Below the pieces are notes generated by a model, which searched no databases, was not told the origin of the DNA, and saw only the letters and a program-made list of their open reading frames with translations. Position numbers and translations under genes: made by a program. Source: Neobittarella massiliensis (ex Bilen et al. 2018) (lineage in GTDB: Bacteria; Bacillota; Clostridia; Oscillospirales; Ruminococcaceae). From it: a stretch of DNA of 64,000 bases. Positions 7,638 to 15,087 of this stretch are shown piece by piece. The DNA lies in contig NZ_OKQO01000006.1 of the NCBI RefSeq assembly GCF_900289145.1, positions 186,001-250,000 on the forward strand, read 5' to 3'. How positions within the stretch are numbered: the first letter of the stretch is position 1; each line of letters opens with the position of its first letter.

Positions 7638-8381
7638 TTATCTGCTGCGCACCGCCCGCACTGCGTCCATAAACGTCTTTACGTGCGCGGGGTCCACATC
7701 GCCGGTATCTTTGTAGGTATCTTTAAAGTAGCTGCCCACAATGGCCGCGTCGGCGTGGGCGAACTGCTCCCCACAGCTCTCGGGGGTCAGCCCGGCGCCG
7801 ATCACCAGCGGCGCCCGGTCGCCGATGAGCTGGCGAAACTCGCGGATCTTCTCGATATCGGTGGCGATGCCGGTGCCGGTGCCGGTCACCACGATGGCGT
7901 CACACCGCCCCAGCGCGATATCCATGTCCTCCTCCAGGCTGCGGCCCGACAGGTAGGGCTGATACTTAAAGCGCACCCCGCCGATAAGGAAGGCGTCGCT
8001 CTGCCGGCGCAGATCGTTTATCTCCTCGCCGTAGGCCCCGTCGTCCTCCGGCTTTAGGTGTCCGGCCATCGAGTCGATCTGGATGAATTTTACCCCGTAC
8101 TGCGCCGCCAGACTAAAGGCGCGGCGGTAGTCGTGCAAAATGTTCACCCCGTACACGATATCCGGCCGCTGCGCTACAATATAGCGCAGCACCCGCTCCA
8201 CGTCGTCGGCGGTGCCGAAGTAGTCCTCCACGATCACCGCGTCCGCCCCGCCCGCCAGCAGCAGGTCCAGCTCTCGCACCGCCCGCTCAAAGCGCTCGTC
8301 GGCAGTCTCGCCCTTTAAGTGCAGCATGGCCATAATGGGCTTGTCGTGGGCAAACAGGTCTAAAAAGTTTTTGTTCTTCAC
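7638..8381 (-). CDS. BtpA/SgcQ-family protein (paralogue 2)
   Basis: 247-residue second BtpA-family barrel protein: KPIMAMLHLKGE at the N terminus, GGADAVIVEDYFGT, YGVNILHDYR, CDAIVVTGTGTG and a C-terminal VIGAGLTPESCGEQFAHADAAIVGSYFK. It is clearly related to the 2287-3078 protein but lacks the PLPGSPRYGG extension and differs across the substrate side of the barrel, so the two are probably not redundant. Start is a GTG preceded by GAGAGGA. Downstream of proS on the same strand, after tandem hairpins. Confidence 0.86.
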   Translation of the reverse strand: MKNKNFLDLFAHDKPIMAMLHLKGETADERFERAVRELDLLLAGGADAVIVEDYFGTADDVERVLRYIVAQRPDIVYGVNILHDYRRAFSLAAQYGVKFIQIDSMAGHLKPEDDGAYGEEINDLRRQSDAFLIGGVRFKYQPYLSGRSLEEDMDIALGRCDAIVVTGTGTGIATDIEKIREFRQLIGDRAPLVIGAGLTPESCGEQFAHADAAIVGSYFKDTYKDTGDVDPAHVKTFMDAVRAVRSR

Positions 8382-8414
8382 ACAGATCCGTCCTCTCTCC
8401 GGTCGCGAATAGAT

Positions 8415-8480
8415 GTTAAAATATCAGCCCCGAACCAGTGCTCGGAGCTGATACGCACACCGGCAGTACCGCCGGTGATG
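8415..8480 (-). terminator. tandem hairpins after proS
   Basis: On the minus strand CACCGGC/GCCGGTG (8459-8480 region) is followed by ATCAGC...GCTGAT (8423-8452) and ATTTTAAC. The second hairpin has the U-tract and is the likely terminator of proS; partial read-through could feed BtpA paralogue 2, for which I see no separate promoter. Confidence 0.65.
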
Positions 8481-8497
8481 TTTTGCATTTTACCGGG

Positions 8498-10237
8498 TCA
8501 CAGGGTGTCGTCGATGCGCTTTTGCAGCGCGGCGGCGATCTCGGCCACCCGGCTGGCGGCGTTCTCCACCGGCACCTTCTCGGCAATGCTCTTGTCGCGG
8601 GTCTTTATCTCCACCACGCCGTCTTTTAGGTTGCGGGGGCTCACGATCACCTTGATGGGGGTGCCCAGCAAGTCGGCGTCGGCAAACTGCACCCCGGCCG
8701 ACAGGTCGCGGTCGTCGTACAGCACCTCAAAGCCCTTGCCGCTCAGCTGCTCGTACAGGCCGTCGGCCAGCTGGCGCACCTGGTCGTCGGCGCGCTTGAT
8801 AGCGTTTATATGTACCTGCCAAGGGGCGATGGAGATGGGCCAGATGGGGCCGTAGTCGTCGTGGCTGTCCTCGATCACGCTGGCCAGCAGCCGCCCCACG
8901 CCAATGCCGTAACAGCCCATGATGGGGGTCTTTAAGCTGCCGTCTTTGTCGGCGTAGGTCATGCCCATGGTCTTGGAGTACTTGTCGCCCAGCTGGAAGA
9001 TGTTGCCCACCTCGATGCCGTTTTTCAGGGTGATGTGGGCCTTGCCGCACTGGGGGCACACCATCTGCTCGGTCACCTTGCTCACGTCGGCAAACTTCTC
9101 TGCCGGCAGCTGGCGCAGGTCTACGTTTTTGTAGTGGGTGTCCACCTTGTTGGCGCCGCACACCACATTGTACATGCCCCGCAGCGACTCGTCAAAGTAC
9201 ACCTCGAATTTGTCCATGTCCAGCCCCACCGGGCCGATGTAACCGTAGCAGATGCCGTCGCTGCCGTCCTCGTCCACCCGGGCGCTCACATCGCTGCCGA
9301 TCAGCCGGCGCACCTTGGCCTCGTTTACCTCCAGGTCGCCGCGCACGAACACGATGACCGGGGTGCCGGTGGTCTCTTTGGTAAACACCACCGCCTTCAT
9401 CAGCATCTTCTCGGGGATGCCGATAAACTTGCACAGGCTGTCGATGTCCTTGCAGCCAGGGGTGGCTACCTCCTCGACATCCAGCCCCTCGGGGCCCATG
9501 TCGCCCACCGGGTCTAAAATACCGGTGGCCACCTCCATGTTGGCCCGGTAGCCGCAGGCGGGGCAGATGGCGATGGTGTCCTCACCGTCGTCGCACAAAA
9601 ACATGAATTCGTGGGCGATGGCGCCCCCCATCATCCCCGAGTCCGACTTGACCGACACCACGTGTCCCAGCCCGGCCCGCTTGTAGATGCGCTCATAGGC
9701 CTCGTGGCAGCGGTAGTAGTACTTCTCCAGATCCTCCCACGAGGTGTGGAACGAGTAGGCGTCTTTCATGGTGAATTCCCGCACCCGAATGAGCCCCCCG
9801 CGCGAGCGCGCCTCGTCGCGGTACTTGGTCTGTATCTGGTAGATCATAAAGGGGTATTTTAGGTAGCTCTTGGCCTCGGTGCGGGCCAGGTGCACCGCCG
9901 CCTCCTCGTGGGTCATGGCCAGCAGCATGTCGTGGCCGGTGCGGTCGCGAAAGCGCAAGAGCTCCCGCCCCACGCTCTCGTAGCGGCCCGACTCGTCCCA
10001 CAGCTCCCGGGGCAGCACCACCGGCATGAGGATCTCCTGGCCGTCGATGCGGTCCATCTCCTGGCGGATGATGTTCTCGATCTTGGCCGCCACCCGCTTG
10101 GCCGGGGGCAGCAGCGTGTAGATACCGCCGGCCACCTGCCGCATATAGCCGCCCCGGATCAGCAGGCCGTGGCTGGCCAGCTGCGCCTCAGAGGGCCACT
10201 CCTTAAATCTCTCGCCGATAAGTGCGCTCAGCTTCAT
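8498..10237 (-). CDS. proS: prolyl-tRNA synthetase (bacterial type, with editing-domain insertion)
   Basis: 579-residue class II aminoacyl-tRNA synthetase charging tRNA-Pro in the cytoplasm. Motif 2 is YRDEARSRGGLIRVREFTMKD (about 138-158) and motif 3 is GCYGIGVGRLLASVIE (about 443-458). The central INS/YbaK-like region (about 225-400) marks the bacterial-type enzyme that edits mischarged alanine, and the C-terminal anticodon-binding domain starts near 475. The ATG follows a GGAG sequence. It has its own consensus promoter; the leader shows none of the conserved T-box bases. Confidence 0.97.
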   Translation of the reverse strand: MKLSALIGERFKEWPSEAQLASHGLLIRGGYMRQVAGGIYTLLPPAKRVAAKIENIIRQEMDRIDGQEILMPVVLPRELWDESGRYESVGRELLRFRDRTGHDMLLAMTHEEAAVHLARTEAKSYLKYPFMIYQIQTKYRDEARSRGGLIRVREFTMKDAYSFHTSWEDLEKYYYRCHEAYERIYKRAGLGHVVSVKSDSGMMGGAIAHEFMFLCDDGEDTIAICPACGYRANMEVATGILDPVGDMGPEGLDVEEVATPGCKDIDSLCKFIGIPEKMLMKAVVFTKETTGTPVIVFVRGDLEVNEAKVRRLIGSDVSARVDEDGSDGICYGYIGPVGLDMDKFEVYFDESLRGMYNVVCGANKVDTHYKNVDLRQLPAEKFADVSKVTEQMVCPQCGKAHITLKNGIEVGNIFQLGDKYSKTMGMTYADKDGSLKTPIMGCYGIGVGRLLASVIEDSHDDYGPIWPISIAPWQVHINAIKRADDQVRQLADGLYEQLSGKGFEVLYDDRDLSAGVQFADADLLGTPIKVIVSPRNLKDGVVEIKTRDKSIAEKVPVENAASRVAEIAAALQKRIDDTL

Positions 10238-10347
10238 AACCTATTCTCCTTATCCTGTAAAAGCGCCGCCGGGCGTATCCCGCCCCCGGCGCCGGGTAAC
10301 ACAGCAGACCCACAGCCGCCCCACCGGAGTGCCGTCGGTGCCTTTTT

Positions 10348-10376
10348 AGTTTAGCTTTTTTTGGGGTGCTTGTCAA
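10348..10376 (-). promoter_or_regulatory. proS promoter
   Basis: TTGACA (10371-10376 on the minus strand), 17 bp, TAAACT (10348-10353). It leaves about 100 nt of leader before the ATG at 10237. Confidence 0.8.
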
Positions 10377-10458
10377 CGCAGACCGCATTTTGGTGCGGTT
10401 TTTTCGCCCCTGCACCGGCGGCGGCGCACCGCTCGGCCGTACGCGGACGGGCTTTTTA

Positions 10459-10467
10459 TGCTATACT
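10459..10467 (+). promoter_or_regulatory. extended -10 promoter of the C_GCAxxG_C_C gene
   Basis: TGC directly before TATACT (10462-10467) makes a TGn-extended -10; no good -35 is visible 16-18 bp upstream. Confidence 0.45.
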
Positions 10468-10522
10468 GGTAAAAACGGGGCCGCGCGCGGCCCGGTGACC
10501 AGTAGAAAAGAGGAGTGTTTTC

Positions 10523-10909
10523 ATGCTCGAAAAACGGTGTGTAGATTATTTTGGCCAGGACCACAACTGCTCCATGTCCACCTTCCACGGTGGGTGCGAC
10601 GAGTGGGGCGTGTCCCCCTGCGACCAGACCATGTGCGTCATGCGCGGGTACGGCGGCGGGTTTGGCTGCGGCAATGTCTGCGGGGCTCTCACCGGGGCCA
10701 TCGCCGCACTGGCCGCCTATTATATCCGCGACCCCCAGCAGCGCAGCGAGGCGTTCTCGCAGGCTGCCGCCGGCGTGGTGGCCGACTTTAAACAGGCCTT
10801 TGGCAGCGAGATGTGCGCCGATATCGCCCCCCGCTACAAGAGTCAGGGCCGGCGCTGCGACGAGGTGGTGGCTCTCACCGCCCGCCTGATGGAAAAATAC
10901 AAAAAGTAG
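10523..10909 (+). CDS. C_GCAxxG_C_C-family protein
   Basis: 128-residue protein of the cysteine-rich C_GCAxxG_C_C family, putative redox or metal proteins often found in anaerobes. Visible features are FGQDHNCS near the N terminus, the glycine-rich GGGFGCGNVCGALTGA core (about 47-62) and later single cysteines (MCADI, RRCDEV). The core reads GCGNVCG where the family consensus has GCAxxG, so the motif is slightly off. No signal peptide. ATG follows AGAGGAG. Function is not established for the family. Confidence 0.75.
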   Translation: MLEKRCVDYFGQDHNCSMSTFHGGCDEWGVSPCDQTMCVMRGYGGGFGCGNVCGALTGAIAALAAYYIRDPQQRSEAFSQAAAGVVADFKQAFGSEMCADIAPRYKSQGRRCDEVVALTARLMEKYKK

Positions 10910-11119
10910 CCCGATACAGACTTGATACAGTCCCGGTACAGCCTTCATGCGGCCCTGGCGCGGTTTGGCCAGCTGCCGTCTGCGGTGCCAAAGCGGCTCT
11001 GTGCGCGGTGATCGCTATTGCGGCCCGGCGCGAGCCGGTGTCGCCCACTGTACGCAGCGGCTGTAACAGATCGTGCCGCGGCAGCAAAGTGCTGCCGCCC
11101 GCCTGACGGAGGTACCGCT

Positions 11120-11704
11120 ATGCAGATCCGCCTCGCCCGCCCACAGGACCAGGCAGCCATTGCCCAGATCATCGCCCGGGCTTTTGCCACCGACTTTGCC
11201 GCTATCTGCCGCGATCCCGGCCGGGTGGCCAAAGCGCTGGCGCCCGGGGTGCAGAGCGACCGCTTTTTCGTCGCCGAGCGCGGCGGGCAGATCGTCGGTG
11301 TGGCGGCGGTCGCCAGCTGTCAGGGCCGGGCTATGGCCATCGTCCCGGCGTCCTATCGCCGCCATCTGGGCTTTTTAAGGGGCGTGCTGGCCGCCATCGT
11401 CTTAAGGGAAGAGTTTGCCGGCGCGCTCTCCTACCCGCCCACCACCGGGTATATCGAGTTCGTGGCGGTCGCAGACAGCGCCCGCCGTCAGGGGGTCGCC
11501 ACCGCGCTGCTGCAGTATATCCTGCGCCGGGGCGGCTACGCCGACTACCTGCTCGACGTCACCGACGTAAACACCGGCGCCCAGGCCTGCTACCGGCAGC
11601 TGGGTTTTACCGTCTGCGGCCAGGTGGCGGCCCGCCACCCCCGGCAGATGGGTTTTTCTCACAAGATCTATATGCGCCGCCCGGCCGATACAGCTGCCGG
11701 GTAG
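11120..11704 (+). CDS. GNAT-family N-acetyltransferase
   Basis: 194-residue acetyl-CoA-dependent acyltransferase. The N terminus MQIRLARPQDQAAIAQII and the acetyl-CoA motif A, EFVAVADSARRQGVATALLQY (RxxGxA), are typical, followed by LDVTDVNTGAQACYRQLGF, the usual motif B ending. Acceptor unknown. Start is the ATG at 11120, seven bases after ACGGAGG. The 210 bases before it contain no gene I can support. Confidence 0.9.
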   Translation: MQIRLARPQDQAAIAQIIARAFATDFAAICRDPGRVAKALAPGVQSDRFFVAERGGQIVGVAAVASCQGRAMAIVPASYRRHLGFLRGVLAAIVLREEFAGALSYPPTTGYIEFVAVADSARRQGVATALLQYILRRGGYADYLLDVTDVNTGAQACYRQLGFTVCGQVAARHPRQMGFSHKIYMRRPADTAAG

Positions 11705-11709
11705 CCGCC

Positions 11710-11746
11710 TGGGCGGGGCCGTTTTTCGGCCCCGCCCTTTTGTTCT
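11710..11746 (+). terminator. terminator of the GNAT gene
   Basis: GGGCGGGGCCG / TCGGCCCCGCCC around a TTTT loop, then TTTTGTTCTTTTTT. Confidence 0.88.
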
Positions 11747-11795
11747 TTTTTGTGCCGAAATGGCCAAAATAAAATGGCGGAGACAAAAATTATAT

Positions 11796-11816
11796 GGTAA
11801 AATGCCGGTATAGGCA
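11796..11816 (+). promoter_or_regulatory. possible extended -10 promoter with inverted repeat near +1
   Basis: TGG before TAAAAT (11798-11803), then the inverted repeat TGCC-GGTATA-GGCA (11803-11816) around the expected start of transcription. No clear -35. Confidence 0.35.
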
Positions 11817-11975
11817 ATGTGCGGCGGTACCGGCGGGCTGCTCTGACGGTCTGCCTTTTGGCCGCCCGGGGCGGGGCCGCGCTGTCCCGCCGTGTCAACG
11901 GGTGCGCGCCGATCGGCAGCGCGCCCCAAAAGATGGCGGCGCCCCGCCCGCCGCCAAGATCAGGGAGGTTTATCT

Positions 11976-12959
11976 ATGCGCTATAACAGCTTGCTCGACG
12001 AATTTCTAGACATCCACTACGACCACCCGGCCCCGGCTCACGATATCGAGCCCGCGTTCATTGTCGACCGGCTCAAAAAGCCCACCGGCAAAGTCGCCGC
12101 CGTGCTGGATACCGACGCCTATAACGAGATCGACGACCAGTACGCGATCGCCTATATCCTGCGCTCGCCAGAAGTCATCGACCTGCAGGCCATCTACGCC
12201 GCCCCGTTCCAGAACAAAAAGGCGGCCACAGCCGCCATCGGCATGGAGCGCAGCTATCAGGAGACCGCCACCATCTTAAAGCTGCTGGGCAAAGAGGGGC
12301 AGATGGCCGGCAAGGTGTTTCGCGGCTCCGATCAGTTCCTGGCCGATGCCTACACCCCGGTCGAGTCCCCCGCCGCCCGCGACCTGGTTGCAAGAGCTAT
12401 GGCCCGCCCCGACGGCGATCCGCTGTACGTCATCGCCATCGGCGCCATCACCAACGTGGCCTCGGCGCTGCTCATGCAGCCGGCTATCGCCCGCAAGATC
12501 GTGGTGCTGTGGCTGGGCGGCCACGCGCTGGAATGGTTCAACACCAAAGAGTTCAATATGCTGCAGGATGTCTCTGCCGCCCGCGTCCTGTTCGGGTGCG
12601 GGGTACCGGTGGTGCAGTTTCCCTGTAAAGGGGTGGTCTCGGCCCTCACCACCACCGGGCCGGAGGTCGATTACTGGCTCAAGGGCAAAAATCCCCTGTG
12701 CGACTATCTGTGCGATATCACCCATCAAGAGGCGGCCTTCAACCGGCAGGGCCCGTTCTGGAGCCGCACCATCTGGGATGTGGCGCCGGTGGCGTGGCTC
12801 ATGGATATGGACTGCACCGAGACCCGGTTCGAGCCCGCCCCCATCCCGTCGTACGACGGCTACTACAGCATCAGCCGCTGCAATCACCCCATCCTCTACG
12901 TCTACAGCGTAAACCGCGACCGCATCATCGGCGACCTGTTCACCAAATTGGCACGGTGA
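11976..12959 (+). CDS. nucleoside hydrolase-family protein (copy 2, divergent)
   Basis: 327-residue member of the inosine/uridine-preferring nucleoside hydrolase fold. The N-terminal metal motif appears as DTDAYNEIDDQYA, in place of the classical DxDxGxDD, and the C-terminal HDAL-type segment is replaced by IWDVAPVAWL. These are features of a divergent branch whose substrates may not be ordinary nucleosides. VIAIGAITNVASALL and LWLGGHALEW are other fold signatures. The ATG at 11976 lies seven bases after GGGAGG; an in-frame ATG 84 bases upstream lacks one. Confidence 0.85.
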   Translation: MRYNSLLDEFLDIHYDHPAPAHDIEPAFIVDRLKKPTGKVAAVLDTDAYNEIDDQYAIAYILRSPEVIDLQAIYAAPFQNKKAATAAIGMERSYQETATILKLLGKEGQMAGKVFRGSDQFLADAYTPVESPAARDLVARAMARPDGDPLYVIAIGAITNVASALLMQPAIARKIVVLWLGGHALEWFNTKEFNMLQDVSAARVLFGCGVPVVQFPCKGVVSALTTTGPEVDYWLKGKNPLCDYLCDITHQEAAFNRQGPFWSRTIWDVAPVAWLMDMDCTETRFEPAPIPSYDGYYSISRCNHPILYVYSVNRDRIIGDLFTKLAR

Positions 12960-12991
12960 CAGGCTCCCCGCGCGGCGCCGGCATATAAAAA

Positions 12992-13035
12992 TAAGGGGCA
13001 GCTCCCGTCCAGTGGCGGGGGCTGCCCCTGTTTTT
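12992..13035. terminator. bidirectional terminator between copy 2 hydrolase and hybrid kinase
   Basis: AGGGGCAGCTCCCG / CGGGGGCTGCCCCT with TTTTT on the plus side and an A-rich flank that gives a U-tract on the minus side. It serves two converging genes. Confidence 0.85.
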
Positions 13036-13047
13036 GCCGATCGTCGA

Positions 13048-15069
13048 TCACAGGTATTTGTGTATCTCCCGCCGCAGCGTCTCGGCGTCCAGCGGCTTGG
13101 CCAGGTGCCCGTTCATCCCGGCCTCTCTGGCCGCGGCGATATCCTCGGCAAAGGCGTCGGCGGTCATGGCCAGTATGGGTATCACGGCGGCGTCTGGCCG
13201 CGCCAGGTCCCGTATGGCCCGGGCGGCGCTGTAGCCGTTCATCACCGGCATCTGAATGTCCATCAGCACCATGTCATAGGTGCCCGCCGGGGCCCCGGCA
13301 AAAGCTGCCAGCCCCTGGGCGCCGTCCACGGCGGTATCGATCACCGCCCCGGTGTCCTCCAGCAGCTCGGTGGCCACCTCCCGGTTCAGGGCGTTGTCCT
13401 CCACCAGCAAAAAGCGGCGCCCGTCAAAGCGGATATCCCGCAGCGCCTGCCGGCGGTCGGGCAGCGCGTCGGTGCCACCCAACACGTACCGCTGCAGCGC
13501 CCGGCACAGGGTCGACACGAATACCGGCTTTTGCATAAATCCGGTCACTCCGGCCGCGCGCGCCTGCTCCTCAATGTCCGACCAGTCATACGCCGAGATG
13601 ATGAGTACCGGCAGCTGCCGGCCGCACAGCTGGCGAATGTGGCGGGTGGTCTGCAACCCATCCTGGCCGGGCATGCGCCAGTCCAGCAGCACCGCATCGT
13701 AGGCCCGGCCGCTGGCGGTGGCGGCGCGTATCTGTTTCTCGGCGTCGGTGCCGCTGTCCACCCATTGGGCGTACACCCCCAGCTGCTCAAGCATCTCGGC
13801 GGTGTAGGCGCACATGGCGGTGTCGTCGTCCACCACCAGCACCCGCAGGTCGGGCAGATGGCCCGCAAACGGGGGCGCGTCCTCTATGGCCAGCGGCAGC
13901 GTCACCGCAAAGGTGCTGCCCTGCCCCGGCGCGCTCTGCACCTCTATGGTGCCGCCCAGCAGGTCCACGATCTTTTTGGTGATGGCCATGCCCAGTCCAG
14001 TCCCCTCTACCGTGTCGGTGCGGCTGTCCCGCTCGCGGGTAAAGGCGTCAAATATCTGCGCCGCAAACTCCGGCTGCATGCCCGCTCCGCTGTCGGTAAT
14101 GGTAAAGGTCAGCGCCGCTGTCCCGGCCTGCGGCCCGGCTCCCTCCTGCACCTCTACCGATATATGTCCCGCTCGGGGGGTGAACTTGCAGGCGTTCGAC
14201 AAAATATTCAAAAGCACCTGCCGCAGCCGCAGCGCGTCGGTGCAGTACTGCTCGTGCACCACATCGTGCAGCCGAATGGAAAAGTGCTGGCCCCGCTCTT
14301 TAAACTGCGGCTGCATAATGGCCACCACATTTTCCAGCACGTCCGGCAGCGACACCGCATCCGCCCGCAGGGCCATCTTGCCGCTCTCGATCTTCGACAT
14401 GTCCAGCACGTCGTTTATAAGCCCCAGCAGGTGCTGCCCCGACAGCCCGATCTTTTTTAGGCAGTCGCGCACCTTGTCGCAGTCGTCCAGGTGGGCCATA
14501 GCAATGTCCCGCATGCCGAGTATAGCGTTGAGCGGGGTGCGGATATCGTGTGACATCCGCGAAAAAAAGTCCGATTTGGCCCGCCCGGCCTCCTCGGCCT
14601 GCTGCAGCGCCTGGGCCAGCTGGCGGGTCTGCTCCTCCAGCTTTTTCTGCATCTGCTGCTGGTGGACCGTGTCGGTCACGTCGGTAAAGGTCGAGTAGAT
14701 GACCGGCACGCCGCCCACCCGCTCCTCCGAAAAAGTGCCCACGATCTTGATCCAAATATGGCGCCCGCCTTTTTGCGGCATGCGGCACACGCATTGGTAG
14801 CCGCTCTCCCCGGCCGTTACGGCCCGGTCTATGGCGGCGGCAAATTTGGTGTACTCCTGCAGGTCCTGTTTAAAGTAGTCGCTGCAGCGGTTCTGGTAAA
14901 TGGCCTCGTACTCCGCCCTGGTGTACAGCGTGCTCTCGTAAAAGTAGTCGTTGGCCCATATCACGGTAAAGTACTCGTCCATCAGGTGCTTGCTCACGCT
15001 CACATGCAGCGAGGTCATCAGCAGCTCGTACTCGTATTCTAGTCCCCTGCTCACATTGCTCTGTCCCAT
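13048..15069 (-). CDS. PAS hybrid sensor histidine kinase with two receiver domains
   Basis: 673-residue soluble hybrid kinase, with no membrane segment. Order: PAS-like domain (about 20-135), short coiled coil (137-165), HisKA with phospho-acceptor H174 (SRMSHDIRTPLN), HATPase_c with N box (SNACKFTP) and GTGLGMAI (357-364), receiver 1 (about 408-530, phospho-Asp D463) and receiver 2 (about 553-673, phospho-Asp D604). It is the last gene of an operon with a separate Hpt protein and a cyclic-di-GMP effector, so phosphate could pass from H174 through a receiver to the Hpt histidine and on to the response regulator. The signal is presumably sensed in the cytoplasm. Confidence 0.93.
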   Translation of the reverse strand: MGQSNVSRGLEYEYELLMTSLHVSVSKHLMDEYFTVIWANDYFYESTLYTRAEYEAIYQNRCSDYFKQDLQEYTKFAAAIDRAVTAGESGYQCVCRMPQKGGRHIWIKIVGTFSEERVGGVPVIYSTFTDVTDTVHQQQMQKKLEEQTRQLAQALQQAEEAGRAKSDFFSRMSHDIRTPLNAILGMRDIAMAHLDDCDKVRDCLKKIGLSGQHLLGLINDVLDMSKIESGKMALRADAVSLPDVLENVVAIMQPQFKERGQHFSIRLHDVVHEQYCTDALRLRQVLLNILSNACKFTPRAGHISVEVQEGAGPQAGTAALTFTITDSGAGMQPEFAAQIFDAFTRERDSRTDTVEGTGLGMAITKKIVDLLGGTIEVQSAPGQGSTFAVTLPLAIEDAPPFAGHLPDLRVLVVDDDTAMCAYTAEMLEQLGVYAQWVDSGTDAEKQIRAATASGRAYDAVLLDWRMPGQDGLQTTRHIRQLCGRQLPVLIISAYDWSDIEEQARAAGVTGFMQKPVFVSTLCRALQRYVLGGTDALPDRRQALRDIRFDGRRFLLVEDNALNREVATELLEDTGAVIDTAVDGAQGLAAFAGAPAGTYDMVLMDIQMPVMNGYSAARAIRDLARPDAAVIPILAMTADAFAEDIAAAREAGMNGHLAKPLDAETLRREIHKYL

Positions 15070-15087
15070 CGGCTTTCCCCCTGCACC

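Noticed and set aside
10238-10340. T-box riboswitch for proS
   Set aside because: The conserved T-box sequence and specifier-loop layout are not present.
13012-14460. Long open frame on the plus strand opposite the hybrid kinase
   Set aside because: Antisense shadow; composition rich in His, Gly and Arg with no domain, and the opposite strand encodes clear HisKA and receiver domains.
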